Source: Syntrophomonas sp. DTU018 (GTDB lineage: Bacteria; Bacillota; Syntrophomonadia; Syntrophomonadales; Syntrophomonadaceae). Taken from it: a DNA stretch of 64,000 nucleotides. The notes beneath the pieces are model-generated. The model worked only from the letters and a program-made list of their open reading frames with translations, was not told the origin of the DNA and made no database searches. Shown piece by piece: positions 35,352 through 45,718 of the stretch. Within the stretch, counting starts at the first letter, position 1. Each line of letters begins with the position of its first letter. The position numbers and the translations under genes were made by a program. The stretch lies in assembly GCA_001513155.1 (NCBI GenBank), contig LFSR01000022.1, positions 45,133 through 109,132 on the forward strand, read 5' to 3'.

Positions 35352-35609
35352 ATGGATATTAAACTAGTAAACATTGGTTTTGGCAACATCGTCGCCGCTA
35401 ATAGGATTGTAGCCATCGTCAGCCCAGAATCTGCTCCTATCAAACGGATTATTCAGGAAGCACGGGAAAAAGGTATGCTAATTGATGCCACTTATGGACG
35501 CAGGACCCGGGCAGTAATTATTGCGGACAGTGCCCATGTTATTCTGTCAGCCGTTCAGCCGGAAACAGTTGCCAATCGTCTCACCTCTAAGGAAAGCGAA
35601 GAAGTATAG
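35352..35609 (+). CDS. remA: Extracellular matrix regulator RemA (DUF370)
   Basis: RemA (YlzA) is a small DNA-binding protein that activates biofilm matrix and osmoprotection genes in B. subtilis. The 85-residue sequence has the family pattern: [35 protein letters not shown] and [17 protein letters not shown] precedes the ATG. It sits between yicC and gmk in the conserved order. Confidence 0.94.
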   Translation: MDIKLVNIGFGNIVAANRIVAIVSPESAPIKRIIQEAREKGMLIDATYGRRTRAVIIADSAHVILSAVQPETVANRLTSKESEEV

Positions 35610-35629
35610 TTCACAGGATGTGTTTTACT

Positions 35630-36217
35630 ATGACCAGGAAGGGCATACTGTTTGTTATTTCTGGTCCCTCAGGTGTTGGGAAGGGAACGGTTCGTGAAGC
35701 CCTTTTAAAAGTCAGAGATGATATTGAAGTTTCAGTTTCAGCTACCACTCGTCCTCCCCGACCGGGTGAAATAGACGGCGTAGACTATTTTTTTATCGAT
35801 CGGGAAACTTTTATGAAACGCGTCAAGGAAAACCAGTTTCTTGAGTGGGCTAATGTGTACTCCAATTATTATGGTACGCCCCGGGAGTTTGTTCTAAATC
35901 ACCTGAAAAATGGACGCGATGTCTTACTGGAAATAGATATTCAAGGAGCTTTACAGGTTAAGCAGAAAATGCCCGAAGGGGTCTTTATATTTTTGTCACC
36001 TCCATCAATTGAGGATCTTGCCAAGCGGCTGTGTCAGCGGGGCAAGGATAGCCAGGAGAGCATTGAAGAAAGACTGGCTGCCTGTACCCAGGAAATGGAG
36101 CAGATGATTTATTACGATTATGTAGTAGTAAATGACCAGGTTGAAAACGCAGTAACCAAAGTCAATGCCATAATAACAGCGGAGCGCTGTCGAATCAAAA
36201 ACCTGGAATTGGGGTGA
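35630..36217 (+). CDS. gmk: Guanylate kinase
   Basis: Gmk converts GMP to GDP. The protein has about 195 residues, with the P-loop SGPSGVGKGTV near residue 11, SATTRPPRPGEIDGVDY (the GMP-binding region) and LEIDIQGALQVK. ATG 35630 gives the usual N-terminus; an ATG at 35618 overlaps the weak AGGAT site. It lies 20 bases after remA and is followed at once by rpoZ. Confidence 0.96.
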   Translation: MTRKGILFVISGPSGVGKGTVREALLKVRDDIEVSVSATTRPPRPGEIDGVDYFFIDRETFMKRVKENQFLEWANVYSNYYGTPREFVLNHLKNGRDVLLEIDIQGALQVKQKMPEGVFIFLSPPSIEDLAKRLCQRGKDSQESIEERLAACTQEMEQMIYYDYVVVNDQVENAVTKVNAIITAERCRIKNLELG

Positions 36218-36221
36218 TAGC

Positions 36222-36410
36222 ATGATTCCTCCTTCTACTAAAGAGATTATGGATATTGGAGACAGTAAGTATGCGGTGGTCGTTGCGGTAGCACGCAGAG
36301 CCAGAGTACTTTCTGAAAATAAAAAAAATGATGAGGATTATCGACTTTCATCTATGGTAACCCAAGCATTGAACGAGGTAGTGTCAGGACGCGTTAAGAT
36401 TGAATTTTAA
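36222..36410 (+). CDS. rpoZ: RNA polymerase omega subunit
   Basis: The 62-residue omega subunit has the conserved YAVVVAVARRARVLSE helix and a C-terminal TQALNEVVSGRVKIEF. It helps RNA polymerase assembly. Its start follows the gmk stop by 4 bases (GGGGTGATAGC), so the two are coupled, as in many Firmicutes. Confidence 0.95.
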   Translation: MIPPSTKEIMDIGDSKYAVVVAVARRARVLSENKKNDEDYRLSSMVTQALNEVVSGRVKIEF

Positions 36411-36427
36411 CCGGCAAGGAGACAGCC

Positions 36428-37645
36428 ATGAGTAAAACAATAGCGGTAGGAGTAACCGGCGGTATTGCTGCCTATAAAATTGTTGATCTGGTTAGCCGCC
36501 TGAAAAAAGACGAATTTGAGGTTGTTGTTATAATGACCGAGGGAGCTACAAAATTTGTAACTCCCTTGACATTCCGAACCATAAGCGGAAGGGAAGTCTT
36601 AACCGACTTATGGCAAGAAACGGAGCGTTATAATGTCCAGCATATAGGAGTTGCTGAAGAAGCAGACCTGTTGGTGATTGCTCCGGCTACTGCCAATTTT
36701 ATTGGCAAAATGGCCCATGGAATTGCCGATGATTTACTTTCGACAGTCGCTCTGGCTGTGACTTGTCCTATATTAGTTGTTCCTGCCATGAATTCCAACA
36801 TGTATTTGAATCCCATTGTTCAGAGTAACATAGAAAAGCTCAAATCTGTGGGCTACCATGTTATGAATCCCGACCAGGGAATTTTGGCCTGCGGAGTGTC
36901 TGGCCCGGGAAGACTGCCAGAGGTTGAGGTTATATATCAAAAGATTCTGGATCTGCTTAATCCTCGCCAGGATTTCACCGGCAAAAGAGTACTTATTAAT
37001 GCTGGTGCAACCTGTGAAGATATAGATCCAGTCAGATTTATTACCAATCGGGGAACTGGCAAGATGGGCTATTGCCTGGCGGAAGAAGCACGCCGCCGGG
37101 GAGCTGAAGTTATTTTAATCAGCGGGCACACCTACTTGAGCCCACCGCCAGGAGTTCATTTTATTTCTGTGTGGAGTGCCGAGGAGATGTACCAGCAAAT
37201 GCTGCAGTATCATGATTCTTGTGATGTGATAATCGGCTCTGCTGCCGTCAGTGATTACAAGAGCTCTCAGGTTGCCAGTCAAAAGCGCAAAAAAGCTGAG
37301 GACCGCTCTGAGAAGTGGATACTGGAGCTAGTTGGTACTCCTGATATCTTGAAGGAATTAGGCAAAATTAAGAAGGATAATCAGATTTTAGTAGGGTTTG
37401 CTGCCGAAACGGAAAATGTATTGGAAAATGCCCGCAAGAAGATTGCCAGTAAAAATTTAGACCTAATTGTTGCCAATGATGTAACCGTAGAGGGTGCAGG
37501 TTTCGCCACCGATACCAATATAGTCACCATTATTCACCGCAACGGGGAAGTCAAATCCTTTCCCAAAATGCCCAAGCAACAAGTGGCGGCAGTCATCCTT
37601 GATCAAGTCGCTAACTTGATGGACAAGTCTAAGTGTGAGGAGTGA
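36428..37645 (+). CDS. coaBC: Bifunctional phosphopantothenoylcysteine synthetase/decarboxylase
   Basis: The 405-residue CoaBC makes 4'-phosphopantetheine for CoA. The N-terminal CoaC flavoprotein domain (1-180) has [28 protein letters not shown] and [12 protein letters not shown] with the active Asn. [14 protein letters not shown] contains the catalytic Cys. The CoaB domain (185-405) begins [16 protein letters not shown] and has [16 protein letters not shown] precedes the ATG. It ends 5 bases before metK. Confidence 0.97.
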   Translation: MSKTIAVGVTGGIAAYKIVDLVSRLKKDEFEVVVIMTEGATKFVTPLTFRTISGREVLTDLWQETERYNVQHIGVAEEADLLVIAPATANFIGKMAHGIADDLLSTVALAVTCPILVVPAMNSNMYLNPIVQSNIEKLKSVGYHVMNPDQGILACGVSGPGRLPEVEVIYQKILDLLNPRQDFTGKRVLINAGATCEDIDPVRFITNRGTGKMGYCLAEEARRRGAEVILISGHTYLSPPPGVHFISVWSAEEMYQQMLQYHDSCDVIIGSAAVSDYKSSQVASQKRKKAEDRSEKWILELVGTPDILKELGKIKKDNQILVGFAAETENVLENARKKIASKNLDLIVANDVTVEGAGFATDTNIVTIIHRNGEVKSFPKMPKQQVAAVILDQVANLMDKSKCEE

Positions 37646-37650
37646 AGGAA

Positions 37651-38838
37651 TTGAATAAAACACTATTTACATCTGAAGCAGTGACAGAAGGCCATCCTGA
37701 CAAGATTGCCGATCAGATCTCGGATGCTATACTGGATGCCATATTGAGCAAAGATCCCAAGGCTCGTGTAGCGGCTGAGACTCTGGTTACCACTGGCTTA
37801 GTGTTGGTAGCCGGGGAAATAACCACTGACTGCTATGTGGACATACCGAGGCTGGTCCGCAGCACTATTGAGGAGATTGGCTATACCCGGGCAAAATATG
37901 GATTTGACTGTGAAACCTGTGCGGTCATAACCTCACTGGATGAACAATCCCCAGATATTGCCATGGGTGTAGATAAAGCCCTGGAAGCTAAACAAGGAAA
38001 TGTTGAAGAGGATATTGAGCTTATTGGTGCTGGTGACCAGGGAATGATGTTTGGCTACGCCACCAATGAGACCGAAGAATATATGCCTTTGCCCGCATTA
38101 TTAGCTAACCGCATGGCCCAGAGGTTGGCTCAGGTTCGCAAAGAAGGAATTCTGCCTTACTTGCGTCCAGACGGCAAAACCCAGGTGACCGTTGAATATT
38201 ATGATGATAAACCGGTTCGAATCGATACCGTCGTGGTTTCCGCCCAGCATCATCCGGAAGTGGATGCCGATACATTATCCAGAGATATTATTGAACATGT
38301 AATAAAACCGGTCGTTCCTGCCGGTATGCTGGATGACAAAACCAGATTCTTTATAAATCCAACCGGGCGGTTTGTTATTGGCGGACCTCAGGGGGACTGC
38401 GGTTTGACAGGCCGAAAGATTATTGTTGATACATATGGAGGCATGGCCCGTCATGGCGGAGGAGCATTTTCCGGCAAAGATCCCACTAAGGTAGACCGTT
38501 CCGCTGCCTATGCTGCCCGTTATGTAGCTAAAAACTGTGTAGCTGCCGGTCTGGCTGACCGCATGGAAATCCAATTGGCCTATGCCATCGGAGTGGCTCA
38601 TCCCGTATCTATAAGAGTTGATACCTTCGGGACCAATCATATTCCGGAAGGAAAAATAGTAGAACTTATCAGGAATAATTTTGATTTGCGCCCAGCAGCG
38701 ATAATTCGCGATCTGGACCTGCGGCGTCCCATTTATAAGAAAACCGCCGCTTACGGTCACTTCGGCCGAAATGATCCGGACTTTACCTGGGAGCGCACTG
38801 ACAAAGCCGAAACACTCCGAAAACAAGCAGGACTATAG
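37651..38838 (+). CDS. metK: S-adenosylmethionine synthetase
   Basis: MetK forms SAM from methionine and ATP. With the TTG at 37651 the protein has 395 residues and the standard N-terminus [32 protein letters not shown], the signature [16 protein letters not shown] and the final [10 protein letters not shown] are all present. The TTG lies 8 bases after GAGGAG; a GTG at 37642 overlaps that site. A terminator follows. The SAM riboswitch before metNIQ at 62653 would read the level of its product. Confidence 0.97.
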   Translation: MNKTLFTSEAVTEGHPDKIADQISDAILDAILSKDPKARVAAETLVTTGLVLVAGEITTDCYVDIPRLVRSTIEEIGYTRAKYGFDCETCAVITSLDEQSPDIAMGVDKALEAKQGNVEEDIELIGAGDQGMMFGYATNETEEYMPLPALLANRMAQRLAQVRKEGILPYLRPDGKTQVTVEYYDDKPVRIDTVVVSAQHHPEVDADTLSRDIIEHVIKPVVPAGMLDDKTRFFINPTGRFVIGGPQGDCGLTGRKIIVDTYGGMARHGGGAFSGKDPTKVDRSAAYAARYVAKNCVAAGLADRMEIQLAYAIGVAHPVSIRVDTFGTNHIPEGKIVELIRNNFDLRPAAIIRDLDLRRPIYKKTAAYGHFGRNDPDFTWERTDKAETLRKQAGL

Positions 38839-38851
38839 TATCCCATGGGCG

Positions 38852-38880
38852 GAGGCGGGTTTCCCGCCTCTTTGTTTTTT
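38852..38880 (+). terminator. Terminator after metK
   Basis: GAGGCGGG and CCCGCCTC pair across TTT, followed by TTTGTTTTTT. Confidence 0.9.
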
Positions 38881-38961
38881 CGATATTTTGAACACAGATT
38901 CTATGCAGATAAGCGCGGACCATATGCTCAGTAGGAGTATTAAATGTAAATGTAATACAAG

Positions 38962-39006
38962 AGTATTAGCCGGCTTGATCCGGTACACCTCGCCTTTCTA
39001 ATACTT
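38962..39006. repeat. Small inverted repeat before priA
   Basis: AGTATTAG and CTAATACT bound a 45-base segment with an inner CCGG/CCGG pairing. The left 13 bases, AGTATTAGCCGGC, equal the left end of the element at 2363. It has only the T run TTTT, so termination is uncertain. Confidence 0.5.
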
Positions 39007-39077
39007 TTGATTAAACAGTGCAATAATGTATTCATTCATCCTTATCTGTTTTACAGTTGACAATTATGGGGGGAGCT

Positions 39078-41459
39078 ATGCTTAGTGCAGAAGTAATCAT
39101 TGATCAAAAATCCACGGTTTTTAATGAGGCTTTTACTTATTTGGTTCCTGACTCCTTGGCCTCACAAATAGCCTGTGGTATGAGAGTGCTGGTTCCTCTG
39201 GGAAACCGCAGGGTGGAGGGATATGTCCGTAACCTGCGTTCCATAAAGGATACGGGTAATCTGAAAAAAATTATAGATATATTAGACCGGGAACCGGTAA
39301 TAAGTACCAGCCTTTTCCGGCTAGCTGATTGGATGTCCCAGTATTACTTGGCGCCGCTAAGTTCCGTTTTAGCTCTCCTGGTTCCTCCCGCTCACAAAAA
39401 GGCTCATTCCGACTGGATCATTCTAAATCCCGGCATCAGTGATGATTCGTTAAAAAACTTGGATAAAGAAATAAGAGCTTTTTTGCATAATATAGCGGAG
39501 AACGGGGGCATAACCAAGAACAAGGCCCGGCAGGTGATAGGAGAGAATACTTTAAACCAGCTGTGTATCGAGAACATTCTGATTCCAGTCGGCAGATACG
39601 GGACAAAAAGACAGCGCAAAGATGGCTGGGTATATATAATTGCAGATCAGGCTCAGTTTGATCTGGATAAAATAGGCAGGAAAGCACCGCGGCAGGCCCA
39701 GATCCTGGAGTTGCTAAAAAGAGTCGGACCTATAGAATGCCGTCAATTGGAAAAGACCTTTGCCCCTAGCAGTATCAAAGCCCTAGTACAACAGGGACTG
39801 ATTGAAAGGCAAAAATTGCAGCCGGAAATTAAACCGGCATTATTTACCATGTCTCCGGAACAAAAGCAAGTGGTCAACGCTATTCAGAAAGCTCTCAGCC
39901 AAAAAAAGTATCAGGAATTCCTTCTCCATGGGGTTACCGGCAGCGGCAAGACAGAAGTATATATTAATTGTGTGCTGTCAGCTATGGAAAAAGGATTACA
40001 GACTATTGTTCTGGTACCGGAAATAGCTTTGACCGAGCACCTTATCAATCAGTTCGCTGCACGGATTCCGGGTACGGCAGTACTCCACAGCGGACTTCCT
40101 CCGCTGGAACGGTACGAGGAATGGAAGCGGATTGCCGAAGGAGAAGTAAATGTAGTACTGGGGACTCGTTCAGCCGTTTTTGCCCCTTTCAGCAACTTGG
40201 GTCTGATCATTATTGATGAAGAGCAGGAATCAACTTACAAACAAGAGGAGAGTCCTCGCTATAATGCCCGGGAAGTTGCTAGGCATCGCTGTCAGCTTGA
40301 ATCAGCGGTACTGCTCCTAGGCAGTGCTACTCCTTCAATAGAAAGCTATCATCGTACTAAAACCGGTGGTTCCCAATTATTATCCTTGCCGAAAAGGGTG
40401 GAGGGATTACCTCTGCCGGAGGTTACCGTGGAAGATCTAAGGGGTAACTGGAGACATGGGCACAGGTCGTGTATATCAGCCCGATTAGCCAGGAGCATCC
40501 AGGAGGTCCTGGATAATGGGCAGCAATGTATTCTATTTCTAAACCGCAGGGGCTACTCACCCATGACTATTTGCCAGCAATGTGGTATGATAGCCACGTG
40601 TCCTAACTGTGCCGTAGGCCTTAATTATCATCAGGATACCAAACGGTATATATGTCACTATTGTAATTACCAGGCGGAAGAAATCACTGTTTGTCCCCGC
40701 TGTTCCAGCCGCCATTTGGCCAGTGTTGGCTGGGGCACCCAAAAAGTTGAGCAAGATGTACGCCAGCTTTTTCCCCAAGCCCGCATTGATCGCTTGGATT
40801 TGGACAAAACCAGGCGCCGGGGGTATCTGCAAAAAGTATTGACATCCATGCAGCAAGGTAAAACTGATATACTGATAGGAACACAAATGGTAGCCAAAGG
40901 GCTTGATTTTCCTCAGGTATCCCTGGTAGGTATAATTAATGCTGACGGGATGTTGGGAATACCTGATTATCGAGCCGGGGAAAGGGCTTTTCAACTGCTG
41001 GTACAGGCAGCGGGAAGAGCCGGAAGAGGTCCCATACCCGGTCAGGTGATAATTCAGACCTTTCAACCGGATCATCCCATTATCCGCATGGCCTTACGCC
41101 AAGACTATCACGGCTTTTACAATGAGGAGATTAGTCTGAGAAAAAGTCTGGGATATCCGCCTTTTTCCAGTATACTAAGAATTGAGATAAGCTCTAAACT
41201 GCAAAAACAAGCAGAGAAGACAGCTGCCATTCTCAAACAGTTAATTGATGAACGCTTGGATTCCGTCGAAGATGACATACAAATATTAGGCCCGGCTCCC
41301 TGCCCCATTTGGAGATTAAGAAAGCGCTTCCGCATGCAGATTATATTAAAAGCAGAGAGCTGGGAACTGCTGCAGAGCCTGGGCAACTATTTACTCCGCT
41401 GCAGATGGGATTCCGATGTAAGAGTGGTTTTCGATATGGATCCAGGGATAATGTTATAA
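39078..41459 (+). CDS. priA: Primosomal replication-restart helicase PriA
   Basis: The 793-residue PriA restarts stalled forks. The N-terminal 3'-binding domain (SAEVIIDQKSTVFNEAFTYL) leads to a winged helix, and the helicase has Walker A GVTGSGKTEV and the box IIDEEQEST. Two zinc-binding Cys clusters follow: CQQCGMIATCPNC, then CHYCNYQAEEITVCPRC. AGRAGRG completes motif VI. ATG 39078 is close behind GGGGGGAG; an in-frame ATG at 39066 and a TTG at 39057 lack a site. It leads the def-fmt-rsmB run. Confidence 0.95.
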   Translation: MLSAEVIIDQKSTVFNEAFTYLVPDSLASQIACGMRVLVPLGNRRVEGYVRNLRSIKDTGNLKKIIDILDREPVISTSLFRLADWMSQYYLAPLSSVLALLVPPAHKKAHSDWIILNPGISDDSLKNLDKEIRAFLHNIAENGGITKNKARQVIGENTLNQLCIENILIPVGRYGTKRQRKDGWVYIIADQAQFDLDKIGRKAPRQAQILELLKRVGPIECRQLEKTFAPSSIKALVQQGLIERQKLQPEIKPALFTMSPEQKQVVNAIQKALSQKKYQEFLLHGVTGSGKTEVYINCVLSAMEKGLQTIVLVPEIALTEHLINQFAARIPGTAVLHSGLPPLERYEEWKRIAEGEVNVVLGTRSAVFAPFSNLGLIIIDEEQESTYKQEESPRYNAREVARHRCQLESAVLLLGSATPSIESYHRTKTGGSQLLSLPKRVEGLPLPEVTVEDLRGNWRHGHRSCISARLARSIQEVLDNGQQCILFLNRRGYSPMTICQQCGMIATCPNCAVGLNYHQDTKRYICHYCNYQAEEITVCPRCSSRHLASVGWGTQKVEQDVRQLFPQARIDRLDLDKTRRRGYLQKVLTSMQQGKTDILIGTQMVAKGLDFPQVSLVGIINADGMLGIPDYRAGERAFQLLVQAAGRAGRGPIPGQVIIQTFQPDHPIIRMALRQDYHGFYNEEISLRKSLGYPPFSSILRIEISSKLQKQAEKTAAILKQLIDERLDSVEDDIQILGPAPCPIWRLRKRFRMQIILKAESWELLQSLGNYLLRCRWDSDVRVVFDMDPGIML

Positions 41460-41468
41460 GGAGGTACA

Positions 41469-41933
41469 TTGTTTTTGGGTGTATACCAGATTGTTGAAGA
41501 ACCTGCTGAAATTCTGCGTACACCAGCATTACCGGTAAAGAATATTAATGCCGGTGTAATACGAGTATTAGATAATATGCGGGATACTCTGTACGCTTTT
41601 GATGGGGTCGGCCTGGCTGCCCCCCAAATAGGAGTTCCCAAACGAATCATTGTAGTGGATGCCGGCGACCAGCTAATAGAACTGATCAATCCTGAGATAA
41701 TATTGGCTGAAGGTGAGCAAATCGGCCGGGAAGGTTGTTTAAGCATCCCCAATGTGGTTGGTACGGTTAAACGAGCCAATCGAGTGGTGGTCCGGGGGCT
41801 GAACCGTGAAGGCCAAGAGGTGGAATATGAAGCCACCGAACTCCTGGCGCGAGCTTTTCAGCACGAAATTGATCATCTGGATGGAGTACTTTTCATAGAT
41901 AAAGCTACCGACATCCGCCGGGTCAAGTCTTAA
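41469..41933 (+). CDS. def: Peptide deformylase
   Basis: Def removes the formyl group from new proteins. The 154-residue metalloenzyme has the three motifs GVGLAAPQIG, EGCLSIP and HEIDHLDG; Cys and the two His bind the metal. The start is TTG at 41469, only 4 bases after AAGGAGG; no better in-frame start exists. It is followed by fmt after 15 bases, as in most bacteria, since both act on the initiator formyl group. Confidence 0.97.
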   Translation: MFLGVYQIVEEPAEILRTPALPVKNINAGVIRVLDNMRDTLYAFDGVGLAAPQIGVPKRIIVVDAGDQLIELINPEIILAEGEQIGREGCLSIPNVVGTVKRANRVVVRGLNREGQEVEYEATELLARAFQHEIDHLDGVLFIDKATDIRRVKS

Positions 41934-41948
41934 TCCCGAGGTGAAAAC

Positions 41949-42878
41949 ATGAAGATAGTCTTTATGGGTACCTCTGAGTTTGCCGTGCCATCATTGCAAA
42001 TCCTTGCTGACAACTTCCAGGTAGCGGCAGTCATTACCCAGCCTGACCGCCCAAAAGGCCGGGGGCATAAAATAGAAGCCCCGCCGGTAAAACAGGCAGC
42101 TATGGCAAGGAATTTGCCTGTATATCAATATAACCGCATTCGTGATAGTGAAGCTGTGCAGACTATTTCTTCCTTGCATCCAGATCTTATTGTGGTAGTC
42201 TCCTATGGACAGATAATACCTGTTGATATTCTGAATATCCCTGACCATGGGTGTATAAATGTCCATGCGTCTTTGCTGCCCCGCTACCGGGGGGCTGCTC
42301 CGATTCAAAGGGCTATAATGGCCGGGGAAACAATCACCGGAGTGACCACCATGTTTATGAATGAAGGGCTTGACACCGGTGATATAATATTGCAAACAAC
42401 CGTACCAATTCCCCTGGAGATGAACAGCGGCGAACTGGAACAGATTTTGGCCCGGACCGGAGCAGAACTTTTATTGCAGACCATAAACCAAGTCCAAGCA
42501 GGAACGGTTCAACCTAAGGCTCAGGATGATTCCCAGGCTACTTATGCACCCATGATTAAGCCCGAAGACGAAATTATTGACTGGTCGTCTTCCGCCTGGG
42601 ATATACACAATAAAATACGGGCGCTAAATCCCAAACCAGGTGCCTATACTACTTACAAGGGCGATAAACTCAAAATATTCGCCAGTCGTGTTCAGGAACA
42701 TGACAATACCGGCAAAGCCGGTGAAGTTATAGCCAAAACCCAGGACGGTTTCCTGGTCCAGACTGGACAAGGTTATCTGGAAATACTGGAGGTGCAAAGG
42801 GCAGGCAAAAAACGTATTTTGGCCAGGGAATTCCTAAAAGGAGTCAGGCTGGATGCGGGGGAACAGCTGGGCAATTAG
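41949..42878 (+). CDS. fmt: Methionyl-tRNA formyltransferase
   Basis: Fmt formylates initiator tRNA. The 309-residue protein has MGTSEFAVPSL at the N-terminus, then INVHASLLPRYRGAAPIQ with the formyl-folate site, GVTTMFMNEGLDTGDI and a C-terminal tRNA-binding domain (LNPKPGAYT). It starts behind CGAGGTG, 15 bases after def. Confidence 0.97.
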   Translation: MKIVFMGTSEFAVPSLQILADNFQVAAVITQPDRPKGRGHKIEAPPVKQAAMARNLPVYQYNRIRDSEAVQTISSLHPDLIVVVSYGQIIPVDILNIPDHGCINVHASLLPRYRGAAPIQRAIMAGETITGVTTMFMNEGLDTGDIILQTTVPIPLEMNSGELEQILARTGAELLLQTINQVQAGTVQPKAQDDSQATYAPMIKPEDEIIDWSSSAWDIHNKIRALNPKPGAYTTYKGDKLKIFASRVQEHDNTGKAGEVIAKTQDGFLVQTGQGYLEILEVQRAGKKRILAREFLKGVRLDAGEQLGN

Positions 42879-42890
42879 GGAGCGTACAGT

Positions 42891-43646
42891 ATGGAAGCCA
42901 AAAAACGTTTATATTTAGGGCTGTTAACCTTCAGTCTTTTTTTAATAGCTGCAGTTATATGGCTGGCATGGTACCTGATTGCCAACCGGACCATGCTAGT
43001 AAACCAGGTATTATTAGTCATACTAGTAGCTGGAGCCATACTCTTTTTGATTATCTTCGCCCTGGGGATAATGGCAATGGTTATTATGATCATTCGTTCC
43101 CATACCACACCCTGGCAGGAGAGTGTCGCCCGGGTGGTCAATGAATGGCTGTTTCCCGTAGCCCTGTTAGTCGGCAAATTGCTGAGGGTGGACCGGGATT
43201 CAATTCTACGGTCGTTTATCTCCGTCAATAATTACTTGGTTCGTTCCAAAAAAGTAAAATTACCCGGGGAAAAGGTAATGATTTTGGCCCCTCACTGCTT
43301 GCAAAATTCAGAATGCCCCCATAAAATTACCATTGATGTGGCAAACTGCAAGCAGTGCGGCAAGTGTAAAATCGGGGAGTTGAAACAACTAGCCGCCCAA
43401 TACGATTGCAAGCTGAGAGTAGTTACCGGTGGTACCTTGGCTCGCCAGGCAATAAAAGAGCAGAAGCCCAGTGCCGTGGTGGCCATTGCCTGTGAAAGGG
43501 ATCTTTCTTTAGGAATTCAGGATATATCCGTTATTCCCGTTCTGGGAATAATAAACTGCCGGCCTCATGGACCTTGTCTGAATACCGATGTGGATATGGG
43601 ATATGTCCACAATGCCATGAATTTTTTCAGCAAAGGAGGAAGATAA
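42891..43646 (+). CDS. DUF116 membrane protein
   Basis: The 251-residue protein has two membrane helices in the first 65 residues. A cytoplasmic domain follows with Cys-rich motifs: LAPHCLQNSECPHKI, CKQCGKCKIGEL, IACERDL and INCRPHGPCLNTDVD. The cysteine spacing suggests a metal or Fe-S site. This is the DUF116 type, commonly placed between fmt and rsmB in clostridia. Its biochemical role is unknown; gene order hints at the formyl/translation branch. ATG 42891 lies 12 bases after the fmt stop. Confidence 0.85.
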   Translation: MEAKKRLYLGLLTFSLFLIAAVIWLAWYLIANRTMLVNQVLLVILVAGAILFLIIFALGIMAMVIMIIRSHTTPWQESVARVVNEWLFPVALLVGKLLRVDRDSILRSFISVNNYLVRSKKVKLPGEKVMILAPHCLQNSECPHKITIDVANCKQCGKCKIGELKQLAAQYDCKLRVVTGGTLARQAIKEQKPSAVVAIACERDLSLGIQDISVIPVLGIINCRPHGPCLNTDVDMGYVHNAMNFFSKGGR

Positions 43647-43647
43647 T

Positions 43648-44322
43648 ATGTCTTACATTCTTTTTATCCTGCCAGCTTTTATACTGTCTTTGTACGCCCA
43701 GTTTAAAGTCAAATCTACTTTCAATCGCTATTCTCAGGTACGTTCTTCCCGGGGGATGAGCGGAGCAGAAGTTGCTAGTATGCTGTTGCGACGCAATGGC
43801 ATGTCTTCCACGGTAGGCATTCAGCCCATACCAGGGAGTCTGACTGATCATTATGATCCCACCGCCAAGATGGTGCGTTTGTCGGAAACAGTTTACGGCA
43901 GCAACTCCATTTCCGCCATTGGGGTGGCGGCTCACGAAGTAGGCCATGCGATTCAACACCAGCACCAATATGGTCCTTTGACTTTACGCCATAAACTAGT
44001 ACCCGTTACTAATTTTGCTTCTTCAGCATCCTTCCCTATTCTGTTGGTGGGATTTTTCATCGGCAGCCTGGATCTGATAATGGTGGGTATCATACTATTT
44101 TCGGCCGTAGTTTTGTTCCATTTAGTAACTCTGCCTGTGGAGCTAAATGCTTCCCGCCGGGCGGTTCTGCAACTGTCGGAAGCAGGGATAATAGCGTCTG
44201 ACGAGGTCCCGATGGTGAAAAAGGTTCTGGGAGCGGCAGCCCTTACTTATCTGGCAGCGACCCTGTCCGCCATAGCCAACTTGCTTTATTACCTGAGCAT
44301 TTTCGGAGGCAGTGATGAATAA
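43648..44322 (+). CDS. Membrane zinc metallopeptidase (YugP type)
   Basis: The 224-residue protein has a first membrane helix at residues 1-18. The zincin motif is HEVGHAIQHQH (near residue 95), followed by two or more membrane segments, and LPVELNASRRA supplies a further ligand region. This is the neutral zinc metallopeptidase family of YugP. The substrate is unknown. It starts immediately after the DUF116 gene, behind AAAGGAGG, and its TAA is directly followed by the TTG of rsmB. Confidence 0.9.
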   Translation: MSYILFILPAFILSLYAQFKVKSTFNRYSQVRSSRGMSGAEVASMLLRRNGMSSTVGIQPIPGSLTDHYDPTAKMVRLSETVYGSNSISAIGVAAHEVGHAIQHQHQYGPLTLRHKLVPVTNFASSASFPILLVGFFIGSLDLIMVGIILFSAVVLFHLVTLPVELNASRRAVLQLSEAGIIASDEVPMVKKVLGAAALTYLAATLSAIANLLYYLSIFGGSDE

Positions 44323-45714
44323 TTGAAATCAGGCCAGCGCAATTCTAGCAAAGATGCATCAGTTGACGGTTCGGTTCGTGAGCAAGCCCTGTCGATTCTC
44401 TACCAGATTAATCAACAGGGTGCTTTTGCCAACCTTGCGCTGGATAAAGGGCTGCAGAACAGCAGCCTGTCAATACATGAGCGAAACTTGATCACAGAGA
44501 TGGTCAATGGAACTGTTCGCATGCAAAAGCACCTGGATTGGGTGCTTGCCTTTTTTTTAAAAGGCAAGCTGGAAAAGCAGAACCCCTGGTTCCTGAATAT
44601 ATTGCGATTAAGCTTGTACCAGCTGCTGTTCATGGAAAACATACCTCCATATGCCTGTATAAATGAAGCGGTTAATTTAACCCGCCAGAGAGTAAACAGT
44701 TCCATGGCCCGGGTGGTCAACGCCATACTTCGTAATATACTGCGGCAAAAAGATAACTTAACCTATCCGCCTGACCATGAACCTGAATATCTTGCGGTAT
44801 ACCATTCCCATCCCGACTGGATTGTGAAGTATTACCTTAATGAGTTTGGCTGGGATGCCACTGTATCAATCCTGGAGTACAATAATCGCAGGCCGAGCTT
44901 GGATTTTCGCTGCAACCAGCTGAAAACCAGCCCCGAACAATTAGTGCATTGTTTACACAGTGAGGGAGTGGCCTGCCATATTTCATCCCTAATACCCTGG
45001 GCTATTAGTGTACAATCCCTGTCCAAGTCAATTTCCGATCTGCAATCCTTTAAGGAGGGTCTGTTCTATGTTCAGAACCAGGCATCCATGTTAGCAGCCT
45101 GGCTATTAAACCCCCAGCCTGGGGAAACAGTCTTTGATCTGTGTGCCGGGGTGGGGGGCAAAACCACTCAGATGGCTGAATTAATGAATAATCAAGGTAA
45201 AATAATAGCTTTTGATATATACCCTCAAAAACTGGATCTTCTGGCTAAGAATGCATCCCGTATGGGAATATCCATAATTTGTACTGAAGCAGGGGATGCA
45301 ACCCAGATTGCATATGAAGGAAAGAGGCCTGACCGGATCATGCTGGATGCTCCCTGCAGTGGCCTGGGGGTATTGAACCGGCGGGCTGATTCCCGGTGGC
45401 AGAGGCGTCCTGAAGATCTAAAAGCCTTGCTGGAGATCCAGCAAGCCTTGCTGCATAAAGCTGCCCAGTTGGTTAAAGAAGGGGGATATATTCTATACTC
45501 TACCTGCTCTACGTTGAAACAGGAAAACCAGCTGCAGGTAGAGGAATTTTTAGAAAAGCACCCTGACTTTAGGCTGGAACCAATGGACGATCGTCTGGAA
45601 TTTTTTCCTCTTCGTGGTGAAGACCGGTCCCAGGCTCAGCAGGGTATGCTCTTGCTTATCCCGGGCCGTTATAATACAGACGGTATGTTCTATGCTTTAT
45701 TAAGGAGGATTTAA
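44323..45714 (+). CDS. rsmB: 16S rRNA (cytosine-967) methyltransferase
   Basis: RsmB makes m5C967 in 16S rRNA. The 463-residue protein has an N-terminal NusB-like domain (residues 10-140). The SAM-binding catalytic domain carries VFDLCAGVGGKTTQMAE, LDAPCSGLGVLNRR and the nucleophilic Cys in YSTCSTLKQEN. The TTG start abuts the previous stop; GGAGG lies 12 bases upstream. Confidence 0.96.
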   Translation: MKSGQRNSSKDASVDGSVREQALSILYQINQQGAFANLALDKGLQNSSLSIHERNLITEMVNGTVRMQKHLDWVLAFFLKGKLEKQNPWFLNILRLSLYQLLFMENIPPYACINEAVNLTRQRVNSSMARVVNAILRNILRQKDNLTYPPDHEPEYLAVYHSHPDWIVKYYLNEFGWDATVSILEYNNRRPSLDFRCNQLKTSPEQLVHCLHSEGVACHISSLIPWAISVQSLSKSISDLQSFKEGLFYVQNQASMLAAWLLNPQPGETVFDLCAGVGGKTTQMAELMNNQGKIIAFDIYPQKLDLLAKNASRMGISIICTEAGDATQIAYEGKRPDRIMLDAPCSGLGVLNRRADSRWQRRPEDLKALLEIQQALLHKAAQLVKEGGYILYSTCSTLKQENQLQVEEFLEKHPDFRLEPMDDRLEFFPLRGEDRSQAQQGMLLLIPGRYNTDGMFYALLRRI

Positions 45715-45718
45715 CTAG

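Noticed and set aside
38275..38826. 183-codon minus-strand frame opposite metK
   Set aside because: metK is unmistakable; the reverse frame is a product of its codon use.
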